Origin: Pseudomonas parasichuanensis
GTDB taxonomy: Bacteria > Pseudomonadota > Gammaproteobacteria > Pseudomonadales > Pseudomonadaceae
Reading direction: 5' to 3'
DNA length: 55,293 nucleotides
NCBI RefSeq assembly: GCF_021601385.1
Contig: NZ_BQHO01000036.1
Coordinates: 1 to 55,293, forward strand
Shown: positions 7,344 through 15,901 of the stretch, piece after piece
Layout of the letters: each line of letters opens with the position of its first letter
Numbering within the stretch: the stretch's first letter is position 1
Translations under genes and position numbers: made by a program
The notes under the pieces: generated by a model
Databases searched by the model: none
Seen by the model: the letters and a program-made list of their open reading frames with translations, nothing else
What the model was told of the DNA's origin: nothing

Positions 7344-8114
7344 TCAATCCAGACGGCGACATAAATAAGCGTGGGTCTGATAAGGGAACTCAATGGTCTT
7401 GCGCCCGCGCAGAGCCGGATGGGTCTGAATCAAATCCATCAGTTGATCAGCCACCCCCTGCTTCTCTTTGGACGGTAGCGCCGCGATGAAGCTCACTGAC
7501 AGGAAGCGATCCAGGATGACAGACTTGGCGCTGCCTGAATGGATGTAATCAAAACAGGTCAATTCGGGCTCCGAGAAGTAGCCGCTCTTGAACGGTAGTC
7601 GCCAGTCTCCGGTGTGAAAGCGTGGGGTATCGCCTTCGTAGGGAGTGATGATCTTAGTGATGGCAGCCACCCAGTCCACTGACTCATCACGCACATTCCA
7701 GATCAGTCCGAGCCGGCCGCCCGGTTTGAGCACTCGGTGAATCTCACCGAGTGCTGTTTCATTCGCGAACCAGTGGAAGGCCTGGGCGCATATGAGCGCC
7801 TGCGCCGCTCCAGCCTCGAGGGGAATAGATTCGGCCGTACCCTGCAGAATCTTGGCGTCCGGTAGATGCTTGGCAAACTCGATGCGCATAGCCTTTACCG
7901 GCTCGACGGCAATGACATCAATGTCCATTGAATCCAGGAGTCGAGTGAGCTTGCCGGTACCGGCGCCTAAATCAATAACCGTCGATCCGGGGCTGATGGC
8001 CAACGCATCCCTGAACCATGTACGTATTTCGCTTGGATAGTCCGGGCGCCCCTGCGTATAGGTACTGGCTTCTGTTGAGAAACCTACCTGAGCAGCCTTA
8101 TGAACAATTGTCAT
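7344..8114 (-). CDS. Class I SAM-dependent methyltransferase
   Basis: 256 aa from the ATG at 8114. A longer frame reaches 8201, but its first 29 residues are not family-like. Motif I is VIDLGAGTGKLTRLL (about residues 46-60), followed by VIAVEP and the post-motif QALICAQAFHWF and LKPGGRLGLIWN of the Methyltransf_11/25 families. The substrate is unknown. The gene is visibly less GC-rich (around 55-58% in sampled stretches) than its neighbours at 65% or more, which hints at later acquisition. It has no obvious operon partner. Confidence 0.88.
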   Translation of the reverse strand: MTIVHKAAQVGFSTEASTYTQGRPDYPSEIRTWFRDALAISPGSTVIDLGAGTGKLTRLLDSMDIDVIAVEPVKAMRIEFAKHLPDAKILQGTAESIPLEAGAAQALICAQAFHWFANETALGEIHRVLKPGGRLGLIWNVRDESVDWVAAITKIITPYEGDTPRFHTGDWRLPFKSGYFSEPELTCFDYIHSGSAKSVILDRFLSVSFIAALPSKEKQGVADQLMDLIQTHPALRGRKTIEFPYQTHAYLCRRLD

Positions 8115-8269
8115 GTCCAGCGACCCTCTGCGTGAATGAGCGATAAACACATCATGCGGCGTGTTTGGATCATCATCCATATAGGTCGTCACTGTCAGCA
8201 ATCACACTGCATGTCGTTATCAGGCAAGACGTGATTGCCGGACGCTTATGTAGGAGCGACTCTCATCTG

Positions 8270-9244
8270 TTAATCCGCAGCCCGACTGCTGCGCAAGGCA
8301 GACGCCGTACAACCAAACCGCCGCCGCACGCACTTGCCCAGGTAACTCCCATCCCCCAACCCCACTTCCTCGGCAATCTGCGCCAGGCTGTGGCTGCCAT
8401 TGACCAGCCGCCAGCGCGCCTGCTGCAAGCGCAGCTCCAGCCACCAGGCCTTGGCGCTCATGCCGTGGCTGGCCTGGAACTGGCGGTCGAGCTGGCGCCG
8501 GCTGATGCCCAGCTGCGCCGCCAGTTGCTCGATCGATAACCCCGATGCCAGATGATGGCGCATCAGCGCAGTGGCCCGCTGCACCTGACGCCCGTGCCCC
8601 GCCCCTGCTTCCAGTGAGCGCAGGGCATGACGGCTGTCGCGGCTCTCGTCCACCAGCATGTCAGCCAGACCCTTGAGCGCCCGGGCCCGGCCACTGGCGC
8701 GGGCGATCAGTTCCACTGCCAGGTCGATGGCTGCAGTGCCTCCCGCGCAGGTGATACGGCTACCGTCCATGCAATACAGCTGTTCGGTCAGCACCTGCAC
8801 CCTGGGGAATGCCGCACGAAACTCGGCCTCGTGGCGCCAGTGCACCACCACCTTGTGCCCGTCCAGCACACCGCAGGCGGCCAGCAGGAACACCCCATTG
8901 TCAACGCCCACCAGCTTCACCCCGGCCTTGGCCGCCTGTTTCAACAGGGCCCGGTAACGCGGGGCAAGCGCAACCGTGGCCCCCGCACTGCGCCCGCCAA
9001 ACAGCACCAGGTAGTCGTAATCGCGCCAAACCACCTGTTCGACACTGGCTTCGACCTGCACCACCGCGCCACTGCTGGACACCACCGGTGCCGCGTCCAG
9101 CCCGAGCACGGTCCAGCTGCAATAGCGCTGGCGGCTGTAGTCCTCGTCGTCGGCGGAGAAGCGCAGCTTGTCGAGGAAGGCACCGAACGGCAGCAGGGCG
9201 AACTCCGGCACGGGCAGGATCAGCAGGCGCAAGTCAGGGGTCAT
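8270..9244 (-). CDS. GlxA-type AraC regulator with DJ-1/PfpI-like domain
   Basis: 324 aa, the standard length of the family. The N-terminal half (about residues 1-190) is a class I glutamine-amidotransferase-like fold; its nucleophile elbow reads VGVDNGVFLLAACG, where the active DJ-1 family would have Cys, so it is a sensor and not an enzyme. The C-terminal half holds two AraC helix-turn-helix motifs (LSIEQLAAQLGISRRQLDRQF and HSLAQIAEEVGLGDGSYLGKCVRRRFG). It is divergent from a LysE-type exporter, its most likely target. Relatives in Pseudomonas control amino-acid and quaternary-amine metabolism. Confidence 0.9.
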   Translation of the reverse strand: MTPDLRLLILPVPEFALLPFGAFLDKLRFSADDEDYSRQRYCSWTVLGLDAAPVVSSSGAVVQVEASVEQVVWRDYDYLVLFGGRSAGATVALAPRYRALLKQAAKAGVKLVGVDNGVFLLAACGVLDGHKVVVHWRHEAEFRAAFPRVQVLTEQLYCMDGSRITCAGGTAAIDLAVELIARASGRARALKGLADMLVDESRDSRHALRSLEAGAGHGRQVQRATALMRHHLASGLSIEQLAAQLGISRRQLDRQFQASHGMSAKAWWLELRLQQARWRLVNGSHSLAQIAEEVGLGDGSYLGKCVRRRFGCTASALRSSRAAD

Positions 9245-9345
9245 GCAGCATGTCCAGGTATTACCGTCAGATGTCCAGATCATACCCCTAAACGCCAGCC
9301 ACCCTGCCCTACACTGGCGCCCTGCAAACCTATAAGGAATACCCC

Positions 9346-9957
9346 ATGGCACTCGACACCTGGCTCATCTACCTGCTCGCCAGCATCGGCCTGTCGCTGA
9401 CACCCGGCCCCAACAGCCTGCTGGCGCTGACCCACGGCGCGTTGTATGGCGCACGGCGCACGCTGTTCACCATCGTCGGCGGGGTATTCGGTTTCAGCGC
9501 CCTGATCGCCCTGGCCATGTTCGGCCTGAGCGCCCTGCTGCAAGCGTCTGCCTCGGTGCTGACGGTGCTCAAGTGGGTCGGCGGCGCCTACCTGGTGTGG
9601 CTGGGCATCCAGCTGTGGCGTACCCCGGCGCTGCACCTGGAACTGAACGCGGGCAACACCCGGCTGGGCAATGCCGGGCTGTTTCGCCAGGGCTTCCTGT
9701 CGGCCATGGCCAACCCCAAGGTGCTGCTGTTCTATGGCGCCTTCCTGCCGCAGTTCATCGACCCGCAACGCGGCCTGGCCATGCAGTTCGTGGTGATGGC
9801 GGCGACATTCGCCAGCGTGGAGTTCTTCGTCGAGTACCTGCTGGCCCGCCTGGCCTATCGCATCCGGCCTTGGTTGAGCAAGGGTGGAAAAGGTTTCAAC
9901 CGCTGCTGCGGCGGGCTGTTCGCACTGATTGGCCTGGCATTGCCGCTGGGGCGATGA
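9346..9957 (+). CDS. LysE/RhtB-family amino acid exporter
   Basis: 203 aa with about six hydrophobic helices. The N-terminal family signature SLTPGPNSLLALTHGALYG occurs at residues 15-33, and VGGAYLVWLGIQLWR near residue 75 is equally typical. MANPKVLLFYGAFLPQFID marks the middle of RhtB-like transporters. TAAGGAAT-like bases precede the ATG. Members export amino acids or derivatives such as homoserine. It is divergent from the GATase-AraC regulator across 101 bases, suggesting ligand-induced export. Confidence 0.9.
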   Translation: MALDTWLIYLLASIGLSLTPGPNSLLALTHGALYGARRTLFTIVGGVFGFSALIALAMFGLSALLQASASVLTVLKWVGGAYLVWLGIQLWRTPALHLELNAGNTRLGNAGLFRQGFLSAMANPKVLLFYGAFLPQFIDPQRGLAMQFVVMAATFASVEFFVEYLLARLAYRIRPWLSKGGKGFNRCCGGLFALIGLALPLGR

Positions 9958-9999
9958 GGCCAGCACAGCCAGTGAACATCATTGGCACGGGTCGGCCAC

Positions 10000-10938
10000 T
10001 CAAAACCAGTCCCGACGCTCGTCGAAGGTAGCCTTGATCGACTCCGCCAGGCGTAACACCAACGGGTCTTTGGCCGATTGCCGGTTGAGCATCAGCCACA
10101 CCCCCCGCTGCATCGGCTGCGCCACCACCCCTGGCAAGGGCATCAGGCTGCGGTCGCTCTTGGCGGCATAGTGCGGCAGCAGGCCGATGGAGGCACTGCA
10201 GCGGATCAGCTGGACGAACATCTCGTAACCCTCCAGCTGCGTGACACCGCCCTCGTGCGCCGCCAACACGCGGTGCCAGGGCTCCAGGGCCGGTACGTGC
10301 CGATCGGCCTGCCACTGCAGCAGCATGTAGTCCTGCAGGGCCTGGGCATTGGTTGGCCGATTGGCCTCTCGGCAGTACCGCTTGGCGATGTGCGGCAGGT
10401 AATCGAGCACGGCCAGGCGCTGCGCCTGGCCGTCGTCGAACGGCGCTGGCGGCGGTTGCAGGGCATCGTCGCTCAGGCACAGCAACACGTCGGTGTCGCT
10501 GCCGGGCTGGCTGACCAGTTCCAGTCGTACCCCCGCCAACTGGCGGATGAAGGTCACCAGGTTGCGCCCGAGAAAATCCCGCAACAGCGGCTCACACACG
10601 GCAAGACGCAGCTGGCGGACCGCCGAGGCATCGGCCAGCCGCTCCTGGCGCGCCTCCAGCATGTTTTTCAATTGCCTGCCCTGGCGGGTCAGGACCACGG
10701 TGTGGTCGCGGTTGACGAACAGCACCACGCCCAACTGGGTTTCCAGCCGGGCGAGTTTCTTGCGCAGTACCGGGGCCGTCAGGTTGAGGCTGCGGGCCGC
10801 CTGCATGAAGCAGCCACAGCGGGCGCTGGCAAGAAAACACGCCAGCATCGTTTCGTCATAGGGTGTCGGCGGCGTCGAGCCGTCGCCATAGGTGAGTCGT
10901 TCGATCGGGGAATGCCCCTGCACCTCTAACATCGGCAT
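10000..10938 (-). CDS. LysR-family regulator bordering the pdt locus
   Basis: 312 aa. The helix-turn-helix begins late (about residues 31-90: MLACFLASARCGCFMQAARSLNLTAPVLRKKLARLE), after an unusually long 28-residue leader. The effector domain is the LysR type but only weakly conserved (LRLAVCEPLLRDFLGRN). From memory, P. aeruginosa also has a LysR gene (PA0701) at this end of the equivalent locus. It lies 57 bases after ppiC on the same strand, so it could be read through from the pdt genes. Targets are not known. Confidence 0.85.
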   Translation of the reverse strand: MPMLEVQGHSPIERLTYGDGSTPPTPYDETMLACFLASARCGCFMQAARSLNLTAPVLRKKLARLETQLGVVLFVNRDHTVVLTRQGRQLKNMLEARQERLADASAVRQLRLAVCEPLLRDFLGRNLVTFIRQLAGVRLELVSQPGSDTDVLLCLSDDALQPPPAPFDDGQAQRLAVLDYLPHIAKRYCREANRPTNAQALQDYMLLQWQADRHVPALEPWHRVLAAHEGGVTQLEGYEMFVQLIRCSASIGLLPHYAAKSDRSLMPLPGVVAQPMQRGVWLMLNRQSAKDPLVLRLAESIKATFDERRDWF

Positions 10939-10995
10939 CCTTGCCTCCTTGTCCGGGCCTGCTCGCGCGGCCCGGCGGTCCTTGTCTGAAAGGTC

Positions 10996-11913
10996 TCAGT
11001 GTGGGTTGTCACCCAGTTGCTGCAGCGCCGCACCATCGATGCTCAGGGTCGCCATGTTGAACAGGCCATCGACATAGGCCTTGGCCGTCTGCTCCTGACG
11101 CTGGGCGCGCAACACCTGGCGCAGGCGCGGTGCGACCTCCTCGAGGGTGGCCAGGCGCGGCGCTTGCCGCTCGATCAGCTTGACCACATGGAACCCGGCC
11201 TCGCTCTGCACCGGCTCACTGACCGCGCCCACCGCCAAGCCGCGCACCACCTCGCGTACCGCAGGCAACAGCTGGGCCAGCGGCTGCAAACCGGTGTCAC
11301 CGGCGCCTGCGTCCTGGGATTGTGCCTTGGCCAGGGCGGCGAAGTCGGCATTGGCGGCCTGCGCACGCTTGCTCAGTGCCTGGGCCTGCTTGCGTACCTC
11401 CTCGCTGCCGCCGGCAAGGAAAATCTGCTGCAACCGGTAACGCTCCGGCAACTGCAGTTCGGCCTTGCTGGCGTCGTACGCCTGCTGCAACTCCTCGGCC
11501 GATGGGTATGCCTCGGGCACCTGGCTGACCGAAGCCAGGTAGTCACGCAGCACGATCTGCTCGGTGGCGGTGCGGGTCTGGCGCACCACCTCCGGGCGCT
11601 CGCGCCAGCCCTGGGCCTCGGCCTGCTGATACAGGGCCTTCTCGGCCAGGCGCGAGCGCACCCAGCCCTCCAACGCCTGGCGATCGCCACGCAGCTGATT
11701 GGCCGTGGCGTCGGGCAGTTGCGCGAGCATGGCCCGTACTTCCTCGATGCTGACCTGTTGGTCCCCCAGCCGGGCCAGGGCAGTGCCCTGGCTGGCCGCT
11801 ACCTCAGGCGTACGGCTGGCGGCCACGGGTTCCACCCCGGGGCGCAGTGCCAACCCTACGGCGATGCCCAGCACGGCCAGCGCGCCAGCGCCGGCCCACA
11901 GCCGACGATTCAA
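10996..11913 (-). CDS. Membrane-anchored PpiC/parvulin-type peptidyl-prolyl isomerase
   Basis: 305 aa. A single N-terminal hydrophobic helix (residues 5-24) places the rest in the periplasm. The middle is SurA/PrsA-like helical chaperone sequence. The parvulin domain is at about residues 160-270 (RYRLQQIFLAGG, ADFAALAKAQSQDAGAGDTGLQPL, AVSEPVQSEAGFHVVKLIER). It overlaps the YbjN-like gene by 4 bases (ATGA). As the last gene of the pdt operon it may chaperone the giant PdtA or the PdtB/porin barrels across the periplasm; this role is inferred from position. Confidence 0.88.
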   Translation of the reverse strand: MNRRLWAGAGALAVLGIAVGLALRPGVEPVAASRTPEVAASQGTALARLGDQQVSIEEVRAMLAQLPDATANQLRGDRQALEGWVRSRLAEKALYQQAEAQGWRERPEVVRQTRTATEQIVLRDYLASVSQVPEAYPSAEELQQAYDASKAELQLPERYRLQQIFLAGGSEEVRKQAQALSKRAQAANADFAALAKAQSQDAGAGDTGLQPLAQLLPAVREVVRGLAVGAVSEPVQSEAGFHVVKLIERQAPRLATLEEVAPRLRQVLRAQRQEQTAKAYVDGLFNMATLSIDGAALQQLGDNPH

Positions 11914-12371
11914 GACGCGCGCTCCGTTTCAGCCTCGACGGTTTGTGCGGCGTGGCGGCTGAAGTCGCGCAGGTAGGTGATGAATTCCTGCAGCAGGCGG
12001 TCCCACAGCTGCAGGTGGTTGAGCAGGTGCCTGGCACTGACGCCGTCGCTGACCAGCACGTCCAGCTCCATCACCAGGAACTCGCCCTGGCGGTACAGGC
12101 GGGCGAAGCGCCGCGATGTGCTCCAGTGCTCCACCACGCCCTCGGGCAGTTCCCCCTGGATGCGCAATGCGCAGCTGAAGGTGAAATCGAGGTACTGCCC
12201 CTCGCTTGGCGCCGGGTTGCCCAGGCGCACGGCAAAGCCGATGCCTTGGCTGGCGCTGAGCAGTTGCACCAGGCCGTTCTGCTCGCTGCGGTTGACCCGC
12301 AGTCCGGCGTCCTGCAGCAGGCTGGTGAGGGTCTCGACGTTCACGCTTTCGATCAGGGCTTGTTCAGTCAT
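11910..12371 (-). CDS. YbjN-domain protein (type III chaperone-like fold)
   Basis: 153 aa, cytoplasmic by sequence. ALIESVNVETLTSLLQDAGLRVNRSE and the later GEFLVMELDVLVSDGVSARHLLNHLQLWDRLLQEFITYLRDF match the YbjN family pattern. That family has a fold related to type III secretion chaperones. In the pdt operon it could bind PdtA before export or act as a regulator. Its stop overlaps the ppiC start, so the two are coupled. The family assignment is by pattern and moderately sure. Confidence 0.72.
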   Translation of the reverse strand: MTEQALIESVNVETLTSLLQDAGLRVNRSEQNGLVQLLSASQGIGFAVRLGNPAPSEGQYLDFTFSCALRIQGELPEGVVEHWSTSRRFARLYRQGEFLVMELDVLVSDGVSARHLLNHLQLWDRLLQEFITYLRDFSRHAAQTVEAETERAS

Positions 12372-12398
12372 GGTCTTGCTCCTTGTGTTGTCGATAAG

Positions 12399-13037
12399 TC
12401 ATTGCGTAGCGCGTGCTTGCGCCGCATCGAACTGTGTCTGGTATAGACGATCCCCGAAGGTTTGCGCCATTTCTTCGAACTTGACCCGTGCGCTGCCGGC
12501 GAAGGGTTGGCGCATTTTCATCACATCGGCGATGTCGATTTTTTCATAGGCCTGGAGGATTTCCTGGGCCACGCCATACATCTGCTGGTTCTTCTGCGCG
12601 CACTGCTGCACCTCGCTGTCACGCGCCCCCAGCTGGCCGGCCAGGGTGGTGCGCTCGGCCTCCTTGGCCCGGGCCATCACCAGCAGCTCGTCATAGGCCT
12701 GCTTGTACTTGCCCAACTGCTCGTTGCTGCTGGCCACCAGCGCCTGGGCCTGGCTGTGCAGCGCCTGCTGCTGGCCAGCCAGTTGCTCGGCCTGGCCGCG
12801 CGCGCGGGCAAGCTCGGCGGCCAATTGCTTGACCTGGGCCTGGGCCGCATCGCGTTGCTGCTCGGCGCTCTGGCGCGCCGCGCTGGCCTGGGCCTGCTCG
12901 CTCTGCAGCGCCTGCAGCTGTTGCGCGGTGCTGCGCAACTGGGCCCGCAAGCGCTCTTCCAGGGTCTGCGCCGAGGCGCTGGCGGCCAGGCACAGGCCGA
13001 GCGACAGCAGCAGCGCCCGGTAGGCTCGCTTGTTCAT
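12399..13037 (-). CDS. Periplasmic coiled-coil protein of the pdt operon
   Basis: 212 aa. A signal peptide (MNKRAYRALLLSLGLCLAASASA) is followed by a long Ala/Gln-rich coiled coil (about residues 24-130; for example LRAQLRSTAQQLQALQSEQAQ). A short C-terminal globular part follows (about 150-205: QMYGVAQEILQAYEKIDIADVMKMRQPFAGSARVKFEE). I do not recognise a named domain. It sits between the porin-like gene (24 bases) and the YbjN gene (27 bases). A scaffold or stalk between the ExbBD-TonB motor and the outer membrane is a reasonable guess, no more. Confidence 0.75.
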   Translation of the reverse strand: MNKRAYRALLLSLGLCLAASASAQTLEERLRAQLRSTAQQLQALQSEQAQASAARQSAEQQRDAAQAQVKQLAAELARARGQAEQLAGQQQALHSQAQALVASSNEQLGKYKQAYDELLVMARAKEAERTTLAGQLGARDSEVQQCAQKNQQMYGVAQEILQAYEKIDIADVMKMRQPFAGSARVKFEEMAQTFGDRLYQTQFDAAQARATQ

Positions 13038-13061
13038 GGTCGGTCTCCTGATCGGCGCCCG

Positions 13062-14744
13062 TTAGAAGCGCGTGTTGATTTCAAGTTGCAGCACATCGAT
13101 GTCGAACGGCGCGCCATACACCGCCTCGGAGCTCAGCCAGCGGGCCGTGGCGACGATGTTCTTCTCCAGGCCATAGTTGGCCCCCAGCACGTAGCCCTTG
13201 GCGTTGGTGCCGCCGAGGTGGAACGACGAGTCGTTGAAGCCGTCCGGCATGGCATCGGGCTCGATGTAGCGGTAGCCGGCGAACAGGTTCCAGTCGCCGC
13301 GCTTGCTCAGCTCCAGGGCGTTGCCCAGGGTGAACTGCAGCAACCAGGCATCGCCACCGCTGTCCAGGTTGCCGTTGCTGTCGCGGTTGTTGGCGAACTG
13401 GCCGGCCGAGCGTTTGCGCATGTCACCTTCGTCGTAGGCCAGGTTATGCACGTAGTTGCCGTGGCTGCGCAGCTTGAGGTCGCCCGGCAAGTCGGTGTCC
13501 CAGATCAGGTTCAGGTCGAGCAGGTCGAACTCCGAAGCCAGGCCCACGAACTGCGGCTGCGGGGTGTTTTCCGGGTTGGCCGGGTTGAGGCTGATATCGC
13601 GCAGCTGGAACAGGGTGTTGCCCTTCTGCATGAAGGTCGGGCGGCTGCCGTCGGTGTCGCAGCCAGGCTCCCCCGCCCATGGCGCACAGGGTGACGACCG
13701 TTGCCCGGCGATGTCGTCGAAGCGGTAGTAGGCCAGCGCGCCGGTCAGGCGGTTGCTGTCGTTGAGCTGCCACTTGCTGCCCACCTGCACCCCGTACAAC
13801 CACTTGTTATCGCTTTCTTCCTTGTCGAAGCCGTTGCTGCTGGAGGTGTCCTGGGTGTACTCCACCGGGAACGCGCCAAGGGTGCCAAACAGGTTCAGGC
13901 CGTCGTTCAACGGCTGGTCGAAGATCGCCGCGACGCCGTCGAAGTTCAGGTCGCGCGAGTACAGCATGTCGGTGGACAGGAACGGGTTGGCAATGCGCCC
14001 ACCGGTCAGGGTCAGGCGCGGGTCGGGTTGCCAGGACAGGTAGCCACGGTCCAGCCACAGGTCTTTCTTGCCAAAGCCACCGCCCAGGGTCTGGGTGGTC
14101 GACACCGGGTTGTCGTCGCTGCCGGTGCCGATGCGAATGCCTGCAGTCCAGGTTGGCGACAGCACCGCGGTGAGGCCGAAGCGCGCACGCAGGCGCAGCA
14201 GGTTGTCGCGGTCTTCGCGGGTGTTGAGCAACGGCGGCAGGCTGCGGCTGGTGTTGGGGTTGACGTCGTACGGGCCCTTGTCGTTGAGCTTGGCGAAGTC
14301 GACGATCTCGTTGCTGTTGCCGTCGGCGTAGTAGCGCGATTCGCTGCGCAGGCGTACATCACCGTCGAAGCTGATGCGCGAGGCCCAGTCCGGGAAGGTA
14401 TTGGGCGCGGCCCAGTTTTCCTGCTTGGCGGTGCTCATCACCTCGGCCTTGATCTCGTCGCGGATCTGCTCGCGGACAATGGCCGGCACGTACTGCACGC
14501 GCACCTCACCGTTGGCTGCCGGCACCGCGGCAACGCTGGCACGGGCCTGCTGGGCCTCGGTCTCGGCCTGCTGGATCAGGGCGTTGGCATGGTCCTGCTT
14601 GATCACCCCTTGCTCCACCAGCAGGCGGATCAGGTTGACCGTGGCGTTCTGCGACGGTGCCGGGGCTTGCGCCATGGCCGGGCCGACCGTCGCCAGCAGC
14701 GTCAGGCCGATCGCGGCGGTCAGTCGGTTAACTGTGCACATCAT
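13062..14744 (-). CDS. Porin-like outer-membrane protein
   Basis: 560 aa from the ATG at 14744. A second ATG follows directly, and GGAG lies about 11 bases upstream; the frame open to 14960 has no support. The signal peptide is LTAAIGLTLLATVGPAMA. Residues 30-80 form a helical periplasmic segment (NLIRLLVEQGVIKQDHANAL). The rest is a beta-barrel pattern with alternating aromatics, a D/N-rich loop structure and a terminal Phe (LEINTRF), as required for Bam assembly. It matches the putative-porin group in Pseudomonas. The N-terminal helix recalls trimerising coiled coils. Within the operon it may be the channel partner of the TonB-like protein; the substrate is unknown. Confidence 0.82.
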   Translation of the reverse strand: MMCTVNRLTAAIGLTLLATVGPAMAQAPAPSQNATVNLIRLLVEQGVIKQDHANALIQQAETEAQQARASVAAVPAANGEVRVQYVPAIVREQIRDEIKAEVMSTAKQENWAAPNTFPDWASRISFDGDVRLRSESRYYADGNSNEIVDFAKLNDKGPYDVNPNTSRSLPPLLNTREDRDNLLRLRARFGLTAVLSPTWTAGIRIGTGSDDNPVSTTQTLGGGFGKKDLWLDRGYLSWQPDPRLTLTGGRIANPFLSTDMLYSRDLNFDGVAAIFDQPLNDGLNLFGTLGAFPVEYTQDTSSSNGFDKEESDNKWLYGVQVGSKWQLNDSNRLTGALAYYRFDDIAGQRSSPCAPWAGEPGCDTDGSRPTFMQKGNTLFQLRDISLNPANPENTPQPQFVGLASEFDLLDLNLIWDTDLPGDLKLRSHGNYVHNLAYDEGDMRKRSAGQFANNRDSNGNLDSGGDAWLLQFTLGNALELSKRGDWNLFAGYRYIEPDAMPDGFNDSSFHLGGTNAKGYVLGANYGLEKNIVATARWLSSEAVYGAPFDIDVLQLEINTRF

Positions 14745-14785
14745 GGGTGTACCGCTCCTAAAAGTCTGTCGTGCAGTGGCTGTGT

Positions 14786-15457
14786 TCATGGTCGGCGCCC
14801 GCTCAAGTTGACCCGCAACGGCATCGGCAGGTCGGCGGGCGGGCGTTGCTGCATGGGCGGCGAGCCGAGCAAGGTGGCGACGATCCGCGCATCGTTCTGC
14901 GCATTGCCGCTGGAGCGCTGCAGCTCCACGCGGGTGATCTCGCCGATTTCGCTCAGCCACACCTCGGCTTGCAGATTGAAGGTCTGGTTGCGCAGCTCAG
15001 GGTCTTCGCGCAGCAGTTTCTGCATGGCGTAGGCCATGAACTGGTTGTAACCGCCGTTGCCCATGCCCCCGCCGCCGCCGGCCATGCCGCCGCCCTTGCC
15101 GGCGCCAACGTTGAAGGCGTCGTTGCCAGCCTGCGCATCGCCATCCATCTGCATCGGGTTGGCCATGTCTTCGGCCGGGTTGGGCGGCGCCTCCTCGGCG
15201 GGCTTGACCTCTTCGGCCTCGGGCACCGGCTGCGGCTCGACGATCTTCTCCTCCACCGGCTCCGGCTCCTTGGGCGGTTCCGGAGGGGGCGGCGGTGGCG
15301 GTGGTGGCAAGGGGATGATCGCCGGGATCTTCGGCGCCTCGCGGCGCACGCCGCTCATGTCGTTGGCCCACTGCCACAGCAGCCAGGCGCCCAGCACGCC
15401 AAGCACGGCCAGGCCTGCGATCACCAGCAACCGGCGGCTATCGAATGTCTGCTTCAT
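14786..15457 (-). CDS. TonB-like energy transducer of the pdt operon
   Basis: 223 aa with TonB architecture. An N-terminal membrane anchor (about residues 10-30, LLVIAGLAVLGVLGAWLLWQW) is followed by a Pro/Glu-rich periplasmic spacer (about 40-95, including a run of nine prolines). A Gly-rich hinge (about 118-136) and a C-terminal alpha/beta domain (about 140-215, with LSEIGEITRVELQRSSGN like the TonB C-terminal strand-turn) complete it. It starts 8 bases after exbD. No TonB-dependent receptor with a plug is present in this operon, so its outer-membrane partner could be the porin or PdtB. The tail is shorter and differs from E. coli TonB. Confidence 0.82.
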   Translation of the reverse strand: MKQTFDSRRLLVIAGLAVLGVLGAWLLWQWANDMSGVRREAPKIPAIIPLPPPPPPPPPEPPKEPEPVEEKIVEPQPVPEAEEVKPAEEAPPNPAEDMANPMQMDGDAQAGNDAFNVGAGKGGGMAGGGGGMGNGGYNQFMAYAMQKLLREDPELRNQTFNLQAEVWLSEIGEITRVELQRSSGNAQNDARIVATLLGSPPMQQRPPADLPMPLRVNLSGRRP

Positions 15458-15465
15458 CGCGCGCC

Positions 15466-15891
15466 TCAGCCCTGGTTCGGCTTGCCGGTGACCAGCCCGA
15501 CCTGGGCCAGTTCCAGTCGCCGCAACAGGTCGAGCACCTCGACCACCTTCTGGTACTGCACCCCGGCGTCACCGCGCACGATCAGCGGGAAGTCCGGGTT
15601 GCGCGCCTTCTCGCTGCGCAGGCGGTCCTCGAGCTCGGCCAGGGTCACCGGGTAGGCATCGAGGAACACCTGGCCGGCGTCGTTGATCGAGATCGCCTTG
15701 GTCTTGGGCTGGGCCAGCGACACCGTGGCGCTGGCCTTGGGCAGTTGCACCTGGATGCCAGACACCTGGGCGGTGGCGGTGAGGATGAACATCACCAGCA
15801 CCACCATCAGCACATCCACCAGCGGGGTGATGTTGATGCTGTCGACGGCGACATCATCGTCGTCGTCATGGGAAGCGTTCACGGCTGCCAT
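15466..15891 (-). CDS. exbD2: ExbD biopolymer transport protein
   Basis: 141 aa. The start at 15891 follows GAGGAG by 6 bases; the longer open frame only continues into the exbB gene. The N-terminus has five consecutive Asp, then the single transmembrane helix SINITPLVDVLMVVLVMFILTA, with Asp26 at the position of the essential proton-carrying Asp25 of E. coli ExbD. The periplasmic domain ends LELAQVGLVTGK as in the family. It forms the stator with the upstream ExbB fusion and feeds the TonB-like protein downstream (8 bases). The symbol follows my recollection of PA0694 in the P. aeruginosa locus. Confidence 0.92.
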   Translation of the reverse strand: MAAVNASHDDDDDVAVDSINITPLVDVLMVVLVMFILTATAQVSGIQVQLPKASATVSLAQPKTKAISINDAGQVFLDAYPVTLAELEDRLRSEKARNPDFPLIVRGDAGVQYQKVVEVLDLLRRLELAQVGLVTGKPNQG

Positions 15892-15901
15892 GCTCTGCTC
15901 C

